Below the pieces are notes generated by a model, which ran no database searches, had not been told where the DNA came from, and worked only from the letters and a program-made list of their open reading frames with translations. A DNA stretch of 9,945 bases from Alphaproteobacteria bacterium HGW-Alphaproteobacteria-13 (GTDB lineage Bacteria; Pseudomonadota; Alphaproteobacteria; Sphingomonadales; Sphingomonadaceae). The position numbers and the translations under genes are program-made. Below are positions 1-6,181 of the stretch, piece after piece; the stretch's first letter is position 1, and each line of letters starts with the position of its first letter. The stretch is from assembly GCA_002842935.1 (NCBI GenBank), contig PHEM01000091.1, positions 1-9,945 of the forward strand, in the 5' to 3' direction.

Positions 1-557
1 GAAACGCCGTCCGCCGATTCCGCGCTCAGTTCCGGATACGCGAGCCAGCCCAGCACGCCCAGCCGATAGTTGATCGACACGAAGACAACGCCCCGCTTCG
101 CATATTCGCGGCCGTCATAGATCGGACCGGCGCTGCCCCCGAACTGCAACGACCCGCCGTGGATCCAGACGATCACCGGCGCATTCCTTGCCGGTTTCGC
201 GGGCGTCCAGATGTTGAGCGTCAGGCAGTCCTCACTCGTCGATCTCGGATGCTCGAAATAGACGCTGTCGGCGGGATAGGACGCCTGCATGCAATCGGGA
301 CCGAAGCGGTCGGCCGCGCGCACGCCGCGCCACGCGGCGGGCGGTGCCGGGGGGCGCCAGCGGCGCTCTCCCACCGGCGGCGACGCATAGGCTATCCCCT
401 TGAAGACGCGCACGCCGCCGTCCCATGTTCCCGCGACCCGGCCTTGCGCTGTCTGCGCGGACGGCGCGCCTTGCGCCAGCGCCGGGACGCCCGGCAAAGC
501 GAGCGTGACGCAAAGCCCCGCGACACCGGCGCGTATCAATGACCGGACAGCTTTCAT
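1..557 (-). CDS. Type-B carboxylesterase, exported, N-terminal part (runs off left edge)
   Basis: Reading leftward from the ATG at 557-555 gives 185 codons with no stop, so only the N-terminal third or so of a roughly 500-560-residue esterase is inside the window. Residues 1-29 form a signal peptide (basic start, hydrophobic core, cleavage near ALA/QG), so the enzyme should act in the periplasm or outside. Visible family motifs are FKGIAYASPPVGERRWR (about 52-68), the EDCLTLNIW signature (109-117), the oxyanion-hole WIHGG (131-135) and SINYRLGVLGWLA (161-173). The catalytic Ser, Glu and His lie beyond the window. A strong Shine-Dalgarno (GAGAGGAG, about 5 nt before the ATG) supports this start. 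It is a close paralogue of the esterase at 4528-6165, sharing most residues and near-identical DNA in the last 80 bases. It diverges from the M28-like gene at 663, with a putative TetR operator between them. Reaction (family knowledge): carboxylic ester hydrolysis; substrate unknown. Confidence 0.93.
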   Translation of the reverse strand, partial: MKAVRSLIRAGVAGLCVTLALPGVPALAQGAPSAQTAQGRVAGTWDGGVRVFKGIAYASPPVGERRWRPPAPPAAWRGVRAADRFGPDCMQASYPADSVYFEHPRSTSEDCLTLNIWTPAKPARNAPVIVWIHGGSLQFGGSAGPIYDGREYAKRGVVFVSINYRLGVLGWLAYPELSAESADGV

Positions 558-662
558 CCCGGCTCCTCTCTCCACGGCGATGCTTGCCATCGTCCGTCCA
601 TCAACTTACGCTCACTCTCGAGTGAATATCAATGCCCTGATGACGGGGGGAGAGGAAAGACG
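558..662. promoter_or_regulatory. Divergent promoter region between the left esterase and the M28-like gene
   Basis: This 105-nt gap separates two divergently transcribed genes and must hold both promoters. It contains the palindromic motif at 611-628 (see separate entry). I see no convincing -35/-10 pair in either direction; TTACGC (605-610) with TATCAA (627-632) is a weak rightward candidate that would place the operator inside the promoter. The right edge holds the Shine-Dalgarno GGGAGAGGAAAGAC (648-661). The same 14 bases precede the enoyl-CoA hydratase start at 8715. Confidence 0.6.
611..628. promoter_or_regulatory. Putative TetR operator, copy 1
   Basis: The site reads CTCACTC-TCGA-GTGAATA. 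It contains a perfect 6-bp inverted repeat TCACTC-TC-GAGTGA (612-625). The identical half-sites CTCACTC and GTGAATA with the same 4-nt spacing recur at 8558-8575 in the other divergent promoter region of this locus. Position between divergent genes, palindromic form and repetition argue for a transcription-factor site. Assigning it to the TetR at 2234-2944 is inference, since that is the only regulator visible. Confidence 0.62.
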
Positions 663-1964
663 ATGGCACGACCCAGCAGGCGCGGCTTTCTGGCCGGGGC
701 GACCGCGGTGCCGCTGGCCGCGACATCGGCGGCGAAAGCCATCGAACCGGCCATCGAACCGGCGGGCGCCATCGCCGCCGATCTCGCGGCCTATATCGGC
801 TTCGGCAACAAGCGGTCGGGCGGCGCGGGCGACAATGCGTGCGGTCACTGGCTGGCCGACGAATTGGCGCGCGCGGGCTACGCCGTCGAAAAGCCCGCCC
901 TCTCCGTCCCCTGGTTCGAGGCGGGCGAGAGCATGATCGTCGCGGGCGGCGCCCGCGCCGCGCTGGCGCCGCAGCCGATCGTCACGCCGACGCCCGCCCA
1001 GGGGATCGACGGGCCGCTCGTCCGCGTCAATGCCCACGGCCGGTCCGACGCGCCGCTTTCGGGCGCCATCGCGCTGATCGACCTGCCCTATGGCCGCTGG
1101 TCCTCGGCGCTTGCCAGGCCGGCCCGCGCGCCCGTCGACGCCGCCTTCGCCGCCGGGGCGGCGGCGGCCGTCATCGTCACCAACGGCCCGACGGGGCAGA
1201 TCATCCAGCTCAACGCCGATGGGGGCGCACCGATGTTCCGGGGTCCGGTCGGCCTGCTCGCCCCCGCCGATGCGGCGCCCTTCCTGGAGGCCGCAATGCG
1301 CCGCGCGCGCGCGACGGTCACGCTTACGGGGCGGGGCGGACGGCGCCCGGCCTTCAACGTCATCGGCCGCCTCGATCGCGGCAAGGGGCGCTGGATCACT
1401 GTTTCGACACCGCGGTCGGGCTGGACCGATTGCGCGGGCGAGCGCGGCGGCGGCATCGCGGCGTGGCTCCACCTCGCGCGCGAGGCTCCGTCGCTGCTGC
1501 CCGATCACGACATCGCCTTTCTGTGCAACAGCGGGCATGAATATGAAAATCTGGGCGCGGAAGAGGCGTTGAAGGCCGCCGCGCCCAAGCCCGCCGAAAC
1601 GCATTTCTGGCTCCACCTGGGCGCCAATCTCGCCGCGCGCGACTGGCACGAAGGGCTGTTCGGACTGTCCCCGATCGCGGGCACGGATTCGCAGCGCTAT
1701 CTGGTGGTCAGCCCGCCGCTGCTTCCGGCGGCGCGCCGCCTGTTCGCGGGGCTGGCGGGGCTGGAAAGCCCCTACCCCAGCGATCGATTGTCGGCGGGCG
1801 AACTCACCGCGATCATTGCCGCGGGCTATCCGTCCGTGGCGGGCGTGTTCGGAGTCCACCGCTTTCACCATGTCGAGGGCGACAACGCCCGCTGCGTCGA
1901 TCCCGCCGCCATCGCCGCCGCGACGGCGGCGTTCCGCGAACTGCTGCTGACGGCCGCGCGATAG
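663..1964 (+). CDS. Tat-exported M28-peptidase-like protein with PA-like insert, metal site degenerate
   Basis: The 433-residue product starts with a twin-arginine signal (SRRGFLAG, residues 5-12, then an Ala-rich stretch), so it is exported folded by Tat. Residues about 115-200 resemble a protease-associated (PA) domain. From about 229 (PAFNVIGRLDRGKGRWITVSTPR) the layout follows M28 aminopeptidases. The usual first metal motif GAHYDS aligns with STPRSG (248-253), so His and Asp are absent. The GANDxxSG bridging-Asp motif aligns with CAGERGGG (257-264). The Glu-Glu region is GHE (291-293), and the terminal His motif HHVEGDN (402-408) is kept. It may therefore be a non-classical hydrolase or a pseudo-peptidase; this is inference from motif reading. 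A strong Shine-Dalgarno (AGAGGA, 6-7 nt upstream) fixes the start. The gene diverges from the left esterase with a putative TetR operator 35 nt upstream of the ATG, so it probably belongs to the same regulon. It converges on tetR. Confidence 0.8.
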   Translation: MARPSRRGFLAGATAVPLAATSAAKAIEPAIEPAGAIAADLAAYIGFGNKRSGGAGDNACGHWLADELARAGYAVEKPALSVPWFEAGESMIVAGGARAALAPQPIVTPTPAQGIDGPLVRVNAHGRSDAPLSGAIALIDLPYGRWSSALARPARAPVDAAFAAGAAAAVIVTNGPTGQIIQLNADGGAPMFRGPVGLLAPADAAPFLEAAMRRARATVTLTGRGGRRPAFNVIGRLDRGKGRWITVSTPRSGWTDCAGERGGGIAAWLHLAREAPSLLPDHDIAFLCNSGHEYENLGAEEALKAAAPKPAETHFWLHLGANLAARDWHEGLFGLSPIAGTDSQRYLVVSPPLLPAARRLFAGLAGLESPYPSDRLSAGELTAIIAAGYPSVAGVFGVHRFHHVEGDNARCVDPAAIAAATAAFRELLLTAAR

Positions 1965-1996
1965 CGCGACGTGCTTTATAGTGCCGTGCATTGGCG

Positions 1997-2136
1997 TTAG
2001 AGCAAATCGCACGAAATCTGAATCACCGTGTCCCCGAGCGAAGATGAGGGGCTTGTTCGAGCGGAGCGAGAACTGCAGCGTCGCCGCCTCGACTTCGCTC
2101 GGGGATACGGTTCAGATTTAAGGCACGGTGCTCTAA
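1997..2136. repeat. Long imperfect inverted repeat, MITE-like or REP-like element
   Basis: The left arm (1997-2049) and the reverse complement of the right arm (2087-2136) both begin TTAGAGCA, share AAATCTGAA, and share a CCGT-(g/a)-TCCCCGAGCGAAG block followed by GAGG. Aligned by eye they match at about 40 of 50 positions, with one 3-nt insertion in the left arm. A 37-nt centre (2050-2086) holds a smaller imperfect palindrome with GTTC/GAAC ends. The ends TTAGAGCA/TGCTCTAA could be terminal inverted repeats of a small non-coding element. No transposase gene or clear short target duplication is seen immediately beside it. Confidence 0.6.
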
Positions 2137-2151
2137 ATCCGATCCATCGTC

Positions 2152-2185
2152 CCGTTCGTGTCGAGCGAAGTCGAGACACGAACGG
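2152..2185. repeat. Perfect hairpin with GAGCGAAGTCGA loop (sphingomonad-type intergenic palindrome)
   Basis: An 11-bp arm CCGTTCGTGTC (2152-2162) pairs perfectly with GACACGAACGG (2175-2185) around the 12-nt loop GAGCGAAGTCGA (2163-2174). The loop shares the GAGCGAAG core with both arms of the larger inverted repeat just to the left, so the two structures are probably related repeats. From general knowledge, palindromes with this core are scattered between genes in sphingomonad genomes. It lies just past the 3' end of tetR and may act on transcript ends there. Confidence 0.7.
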
Positions 2186-2233
2186 ACCGGGAGTGATGCT
2201 GATTTACGGCACGCCGCGCGATAGCGCCGCGTC

Positions 2234-2944
2234 TCAGCCTTCGCTGTCCGGCCGCTTCTGATTGCAAATGTCGCGAAAGCCCGCCGCCATGAAGCGCGCC
2301 ATGCGCGCCTTCACGGCCTCATAATCCTCCGACCGGCAAAGGCCGTCCGACAATTTGTCGATGCGCCCCGTGCGCGCGAGCGTCAGCATCAGCGCCCCGG
2401 TGACGAAATGATAGCCCCAGAAAATATCTTCCTCGGCCGCGTCGGGCAGCGCCTTCTTCAATATCTCGATCAGCCGCAGGACGATGGGATCGAAATATTT
2501 GTCCATGAACTCGGCGCCTTCGGGGCTGTTCGACGCCTGCGCGCCGAACGCGCCATAATTCCGCCAGCCCTCGCCGCCCTGGATGTAGAGATCGAGATCG
2601 GTGTCGAGAAAGGCGTGCAGCGCGCCCTCGACCGTCGGCTTGCCGCCCGCCGCGCGCTCATAATCGTCGAGCGCCTGCATCCGCCTGTCGATGGTCACGA
2701 CGGCGCGGCGCGCGAATACGGCGTCGAACAGCGTCTTCTTGTCGTCGAAATAATAGTTGAGCAGCGTGTGATGGACGCCGACCCGCTTGGCGACATCCTT
2801 CAGCGTGACGCCGTGAAAGCCGTGCTTCGAAAACAGATATTCGGCCGCGTCGAGAATCTGCTCCATCGTCTCGGCGCGCTTTTCCGCCTTGGTGGTCCGT
2901 TTCGCCGTCGTCTTCGCGCCCAACGCCAAAATACGCCCTTTCAT
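2234..2944 (-). CDS. TetR/AcrR-family transcriptional regulator
   Basis: The 236-residue product has a basic N-terminal tail (1-23) and then a TetR DNA-binding domain. Helix 1 is MEQILDAAEYLFSKHGFHG (27-45), and the helix-turn-helix is TLKDVAKRVGVHHTLLNYYFDDKKTLF (about 47-73) with the hallmark YYF-x-x-K. The rest (about 85-236) is an all-helical ligand-binding and dimerisation domain; length is normal for the family. It is the last gene of the receptor-esterase-ligase operon, 27 nt after the ligase stop, so it is probably co-transcribed. The ribosome site (AGGA abutting the ATG) is poor, and no in-frame ATG exists until Met27, which would leave the DNA-binding domain intact. The inferred role is to repress this operon and the two divergent units through the CTCACTC-N4-GTGAATA sites. 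The natural inducer, perhaps the released acid or its CoA ester, is unknown. Confidence 0.93.
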   Translation of the reverse strand: MKGRILALGAKTTAKRTTKAEKRAETMEQILDAAEYLFSKHGFHGVTLKDVAKRVGVHHTLLNYYFDDKKTLFDAVFARRAVVTIDRRMQALDDYERAAGGKPTVEGALHAFLDTDLDLYIQGGEGWRNYGAFGAQASNSPEGAEFMDKYFDPIVLRLIEILKKALPDAAEEDIFWGYHFVTGALMLTLARTGRIDKLSDGLCRSEDYEAVKARMARFMAAGFRDICNQKRPDSEG

Positions 2945-2971
2945 TCCTGCAACCGTGGTCGCCGCAGGGAC

Positions 2972-4531
2972 CTACACCTGTCCATACTCCGCCCGCAATC
3001 GCATTTTGTCGATCTTGCCCGTCGCGGCGAGCGGCATCGTGGCAAGGCGAATGACGCTATCGGGTATCCACCAGGACGCGACTTTCCCGGCGAGCGGCGC
3101 CAGCAGGTCGGCATCGCCGACATCCTCGCCGCATGTCTCGACCAGCAGGATGGGCCGCTCGCCCCATTTGGGATCGCTGCGCCCGATCACCGCGGCAAGC
3201 GACACTTGCGGCAGCGCCGCGACGATCGCCTCGATCTCCGCCGGGTTGATCCACTCGCCGCCCGACTTGATCAAATCCTTCGCGCGCCCGGTGATGGTCA
3301 GGTTGCCGCCCGCGTCGATCCGCGCGAGGTCGCCCGTGTCGAACCAGCCGTCCGCGTCGGTCGCCGCTTCGCTCTGGCCGAAATAACGCTCGACCACCGA
3401 TCCGCCACGCACGCGCAAATGCCCCTCGGCATCGCGCTGCCGGGCGAGCGGCGCGCCTTCGGCGTCGGTCAGCAGCAAGTCGATCCCCATCGCGGGCCGC
3501 CCCGACAGCGACGGGTGCCGCGCGGGATCGCCCGGCAGCGCGGCCGTCCCCAGCGGCGACAATTCCGTCATGCCCCAGCTCGTCTGCACCTCGACGCCCA
3601 GCCGCCGCTCGATCCGGTCCATCAAGGCGGGCGGCATCGACGACCCGCCGACCAGGATGCGCTGAAGCGACGGCACATCGCCGCCCTCGGCCTCCAGATG
3701 TTCGACAAGGCCCAGCCAGACGGTCGGGACGCCGATCGCCGCCGTCACGCCCTCAGCGCGGATCAGCCGCGCCAGATGCGCGCCGTCGGCCTGACGCCCC
3801 GGCAGCACCAGCTTGGCCCCCACCGCCGGCGCGGTGAAGGGAATGCCCCATGCATTGGCGTGGAACATCGGCACCACCGGCATCACGGCGTCGCGCGCCG
3901 TGATCGCGAGGACATCGGCCTGAAGCTGGCGCATCGTGTGCAGGAAGCAGCCGCGATGCGTATAGGTGACGCCCTTCGGCGCCCCCGTGCTGCCGGACGT
4001 GAAGCAGAGACCCGAGGGGCTATTTTCGTCGAAACCGCCCCACGCGACGTCGGCTTCCGCCGATGCGATGCGACGGCCGAGCGCCTGCTCCCCTTCCTCT
4101 TCGTCGAGCGACAGGATGGGCGGGACCGTCGGCAGATCGCGCACGCTCTCTTCCGCCAACGGCCGCAGGTCGGGGCTGACGAGCAGCACCGACGCCTTTG
4201 ACTGGCGCAGCATCGCGCCGAGCTGCGCGGGCGTCAGGCGCGGGTTCAGCGTATGGCAGACCGCGCCCATGCCCATGATGCCATACCAGGCCTCGACATG
4301 GCCCTGCGTATTCCAGGCCAGCGTCGCGACGCGGCCGCCCTTCGCGACGCCCAGCGCCGCGAGCGCGCTCGACACGCGCAGCGCGCGGTCGCGCAGCGCG
4401 GCATAGCCGATGCGCCGCACCGCGCCTTCCGCCCCCGCCGACACCACTTCGGCGTCGGGATGCCATTTCGCGGCATGGGAGAGGAATTTGTCGAGCGTCA
4501 ATGCATAGGCCTGCATCGAACCGTCGATCAT
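2972..4531 (-). CDS. AMP-forming acyl-CoA ligase (medium/long-chain fatty acid type)
   Basis: The 519-residue cytoplasmic enzyme of the ANL superfamily adenylates a carboxylic acid with ATP and transfers it to CoA. All core motifs are present: the phosphate loop TSGSTGAPKG (178-187), PMFHANAWG (221-229), GGSSMP (295-300), WGMTE (319-323), WFDTGD (396-401), the hinge/A8 stretch GRAKDLIKSGGEW (415-427) and the catalytic lysine in PLAATGK (Lys506). FHANAWG and the A8 motif resemble AlkK/FadD-like fatty-acyl-CoA synthetases rather than benzoate- or acetate-specific forms. Chain length or aromatic preference cannot be read. I chose the ATG at 4531-4529. It overlaps the esterase stop as ATGA, and GAGGG lies 6 nt upstream. 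An ATG at 4537 is too close to that ribosome site, and an upstream ATG at 4591 would add 20 residues inside the esterase. It is the third gene of the operon and would activate the acid freed by the esterase. Confidence 0.93.
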   Translation of the reverse strand: MIDGSMQAYALTLDKFLSHAAKWHPDAEVVSAGAEGAVRRIGYAALRDRALRVSSALAALGVAKGGRVATLAWNTQGHVEAWYGIMGMGAVCHTLNPRLTPAQLGAMLRQSKASVLLVSPDLRPLAEESVRDLPTVPPILSLDEEEGEQALGRRIASAEADVAWGGFDENSPSGLCFTSGSTGAPKGVTYTHRGCFLHTMRQLQADVLAITARDAVMPVVPMFHANAWGIPFTAPAVGAKLVLPGRQADGAHLARLIRAEGVTAAIGVPTVWLGLVEHLEAEGGDVPSLQRILVGGSSMPPALMDRIERRLGVEVQTSWGMTELSPLGTAALPGDPARHPSLSGRPAMGIDLLLTDAEGAPLARQRDAEGHLRVRGGSVVERYFGQSEAATDADGWFDTGDLARIDAGGNLTITGRAKDLIKSGGEWINPAEIEAIVAALPQVSLAAVIGRSDPKWGERPILLVETCGEDVGDADLLAPLAGKVASWWIPDSVIRLATMPLAATGKIDKMRLRAEYGQV

Positions 4532-6165
4532 TGGCATCCCTCGGCCTTTGGCGGCAGCGGCGGGGATATGACGCCGACGTTCCAGTTCCACGCGATGTCG
4601 CCCGCCGCGCGGCGGCGGCAGACCACGGCCTCGTGCAGCGCCGCGACGCCGGGGAACAGATTATGCCCGGCGCGCGGCCGGTCCGCGAAATGCAGGAAAC
4701 CGCGGTTGTCGGCATATTCGGGCCAGTCGGGCTGTCCCTTCGCGCGCGGCGCGCCCGCCGCCGCGAAACTCGCCCAATAGGCCGTCATCGCCTCCGACAA
4801 TTTCCTTTCGGCAAGCGTATCGGGAATCTTCGGCCACAAGGGCGGCGTGCGCGATGCGGTCCCGAAGACATAGGGCAGCTCCGCCGCGTGGAAGGCATGG
4901 AGATTCCATTCCTGCGTCGCGGGATAGCCATGGTCGAACAGATAATAATAGGATCGCTGTCCCAGCGCCGCCTGGTTCGACACCAGCCGTTCCGACGTCC
5001 AGCCGTACATGGCGTCGCGGGTCGCCGCGAGCATGCTCTCGTCGATCGTCTTCGCGGGATAGCGCGCGAGGAACATGTCGGCGAACTCGCCGTAACCGGC
5101 GCGCACCGCCGCCTCATAGGCCGCCGCATCGGCCGGCGCCTTGGGCAGCAGGATGCGCAGCGAACGAATCTCGCCACTGTTGAAACCGGCCAGGATCGGG
5201 ACGGGCGCCTGCTCGCCCCTGTCGAACGTCTCGACAAGTTGGCGCGGCACGATCTTGCCGTCGACGCTGGGGAAAGGGAAAAAGCCCGTCGCGGGCGACT
5301 TAGACGCGATGTCGCCCGCCGGCATGGCGCGCAGCGCCGCGAGGTCGGCCGCTCCCAGCTTTGCCGCGAGGTCCTGCCCCTGCGCCTCGGCCGGGACCAT
5401 GCCGTTGATCGCGGCGTTGAGACCGGGGGCAGACACCATATAGGCGCTCTGCGCGATCGCCTTGTGGAACAGGCCGCGCGCGGCGGGGGCCGCCATCAGA
5501 TACATGACGCTGAGCGCGCCCGCCGACTCGCCCGCGATCGTCACATTGGCGGCATCGCCGCCGAAGGCGCCGACATTGGCCTTCACCCACTGGAGCGCCG
5601 CGATCTGGTCGAGCAGGCCGTAATTTCCGGAAACGCCGTCGGGCGATTCCGCGCTCAGCCCCGGATGCGCAAGCCAGCCGAGCGCGCCGAGCCGGTAGTT
5701 GATCGACACGACGACGATGCCGCGCTTCGCCAGCGCGCTGCCGTCATAGATCGGATCGCCCCCCGAACCCGACACCAGCGCGCCGCCGTGTATCCACAGG
5801 AACACAGGCGCGCCGCGCGCGTTCGCCGGCGCCCAGATGTTGAGCGACAGGCAATCCTCGCTCATCGCGGGCAGATCCCCGCCATAAATGCTGGGAACGT
5901 TCGGCTTCGGCTGCATGCACGCCGCGCCGAACTTCGTCGCGTCGCGCGTGCCGTCCCAGCGCGGCAGCGCTTCCGGCGCGCGCCAGCGGCGCTCGCCCAC
6001 GGGCGGCGCGGCATAGGGGATGCCCTTGAAGACGCGCACGCCGCGGTCCTCGCTGCCGCGCACGCTGCCCGCCGGGGCCTCGACCACCGCCTCGGCCGCG
6101 AGAGCCGGGGCAGGCAGCAGGACGGCGAGCGCGAAGGCGAGTTGCCGCAGGCGAGCGATCATCAT
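4528..6165 (-). CDS. Type-B carboxylesterase, exported
   Basis: The 545-residue alpha/beta hydrolase has a signal peptide (residues 1-24, ending PAPALAA). It has FKGIPYAAPPVGERRWR (46-62), the SEDCLSLNIW signature (102-111), the oxyanion-hole WIHGG (124-128) and the nucleophile elbow GESAG (Ser214). The acid is likely Glu332 (GFNSGE), and the catalytic His is His426 in AFHAAELPYVFG. The full triad is present, so the enzyme should be active, probably in the periplasm. Start: tandem ATGs at 6165 and 6162 preceded by GGGGAGG (5 nt before the first); upstream extension to 6342 would run into the receptor gene. It follows the receptor stop by 16 nt and overlaps the ligase start by 4 nt, so it is an operon gene with probable translational coupling. 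It is a close paralogue of the left-edge esterase. Inferred job: hydrolyse an ester imported by the receptor; substrate unknown. Confidence 0.95.
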   Translation of the reverse strand: MMIARLRQLAFALAVLLPAPALAAEAVVEAPAGSVRGSEDRGVRVFKGIPYAAPPVGERRWRAPEALPRWDGTRDATKFGAACMQPKPNVPSIYGGDLPAMSEDCLSLNIWAPANARGAPVFLWIHGGALVSGSGGDPIYDGSALAKRGIVVVSINYRLGALGWLAHPGLSAESPDGVSGNYGLLDQIAALQWVKANVGAFGGDAANVTIAGESAGALSVMYLMAAPAARGLFHKAIAQSAYMVSAPGLNAAINGMVPAEAQGQDLAAKLGAADLAALRAMPAGDIASKSPATGFFPFPSVDGKIVPRQLVETFDRGEQAPVPILAGFNSGEIRSLRILLPKAPADAAAYEAAVRAGYGEFADMFLARYPAKTIDESMLAATRDAMYGWTSERLVSNQAALGQRSYYYLFDHGYPATQEWNLHAFHAAELPYVFGTASRTPPLWPKIPDTLAERKLSEAMTAYWASFAAAGAPRAKGQPDWPEYADNRGFLHFADRPRAGHNLFPGVAALHEAVVCRRRAAGDIAWNWNVGVISPPLPPKAEGCQ

Positions 6166-6181
6166 GCCGTCCTCCCCGCGG

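Larger units (their letters stand above)
1965..2233. other. Gene-free convergent intergenic region rich in inverted repeats
   Basis: No plausible gene lies here. The region between the M28-like stop and the tetR stop is occupied by nested palindromes: outer 7-bp arms GTGCCGT (1981-1987) and ACGGCAC (2206-2212), an imperfect long inverted repeat (1997-2136) and a perfect hairpin (2152-2185). It is flanked by a 15-bp direct repeat (1953-1967 and 2213-2227). No T-tract follows any hairpin, so they are not classical intrinsic terminators, although hairpins between convergent genes could still stop or process both transcripts. Confidence 0.75.

Noticed and set aside
231..237. CTCACTC half-site inside the left esterase gene
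   Set aside because: No GTGAATA follows at the right spacing and it is within coding sequence, so it is not called as an operator.
612..2012. 466-codon minus-strand open frame
   Set aside because: It is antisense to the Tat/M28-like gene, which has a signal peptide and strong ribosome site; the shadow has neither.
2152..2185. Intrinsic terminator call for the perfect hairpin
   Set aside because: The stem is strong but no run of T follows on either strand; it is listed as a repeat instead.
2028..2261. 77-codon plus-strand open frame in the palindromic region
   Set aside because: It is made of the repeat itself (VERSRDT-type translation of the GTCGAGCGAAGTCGAG palindrome), a known kind of spurious repeat ORF.
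2408..4201. 597-codon plus-strand open frame
   Set aside because: It lies antisense to tetR and the CoA ligase, both of which have complete domain motifs; no motif is seen in this frame.
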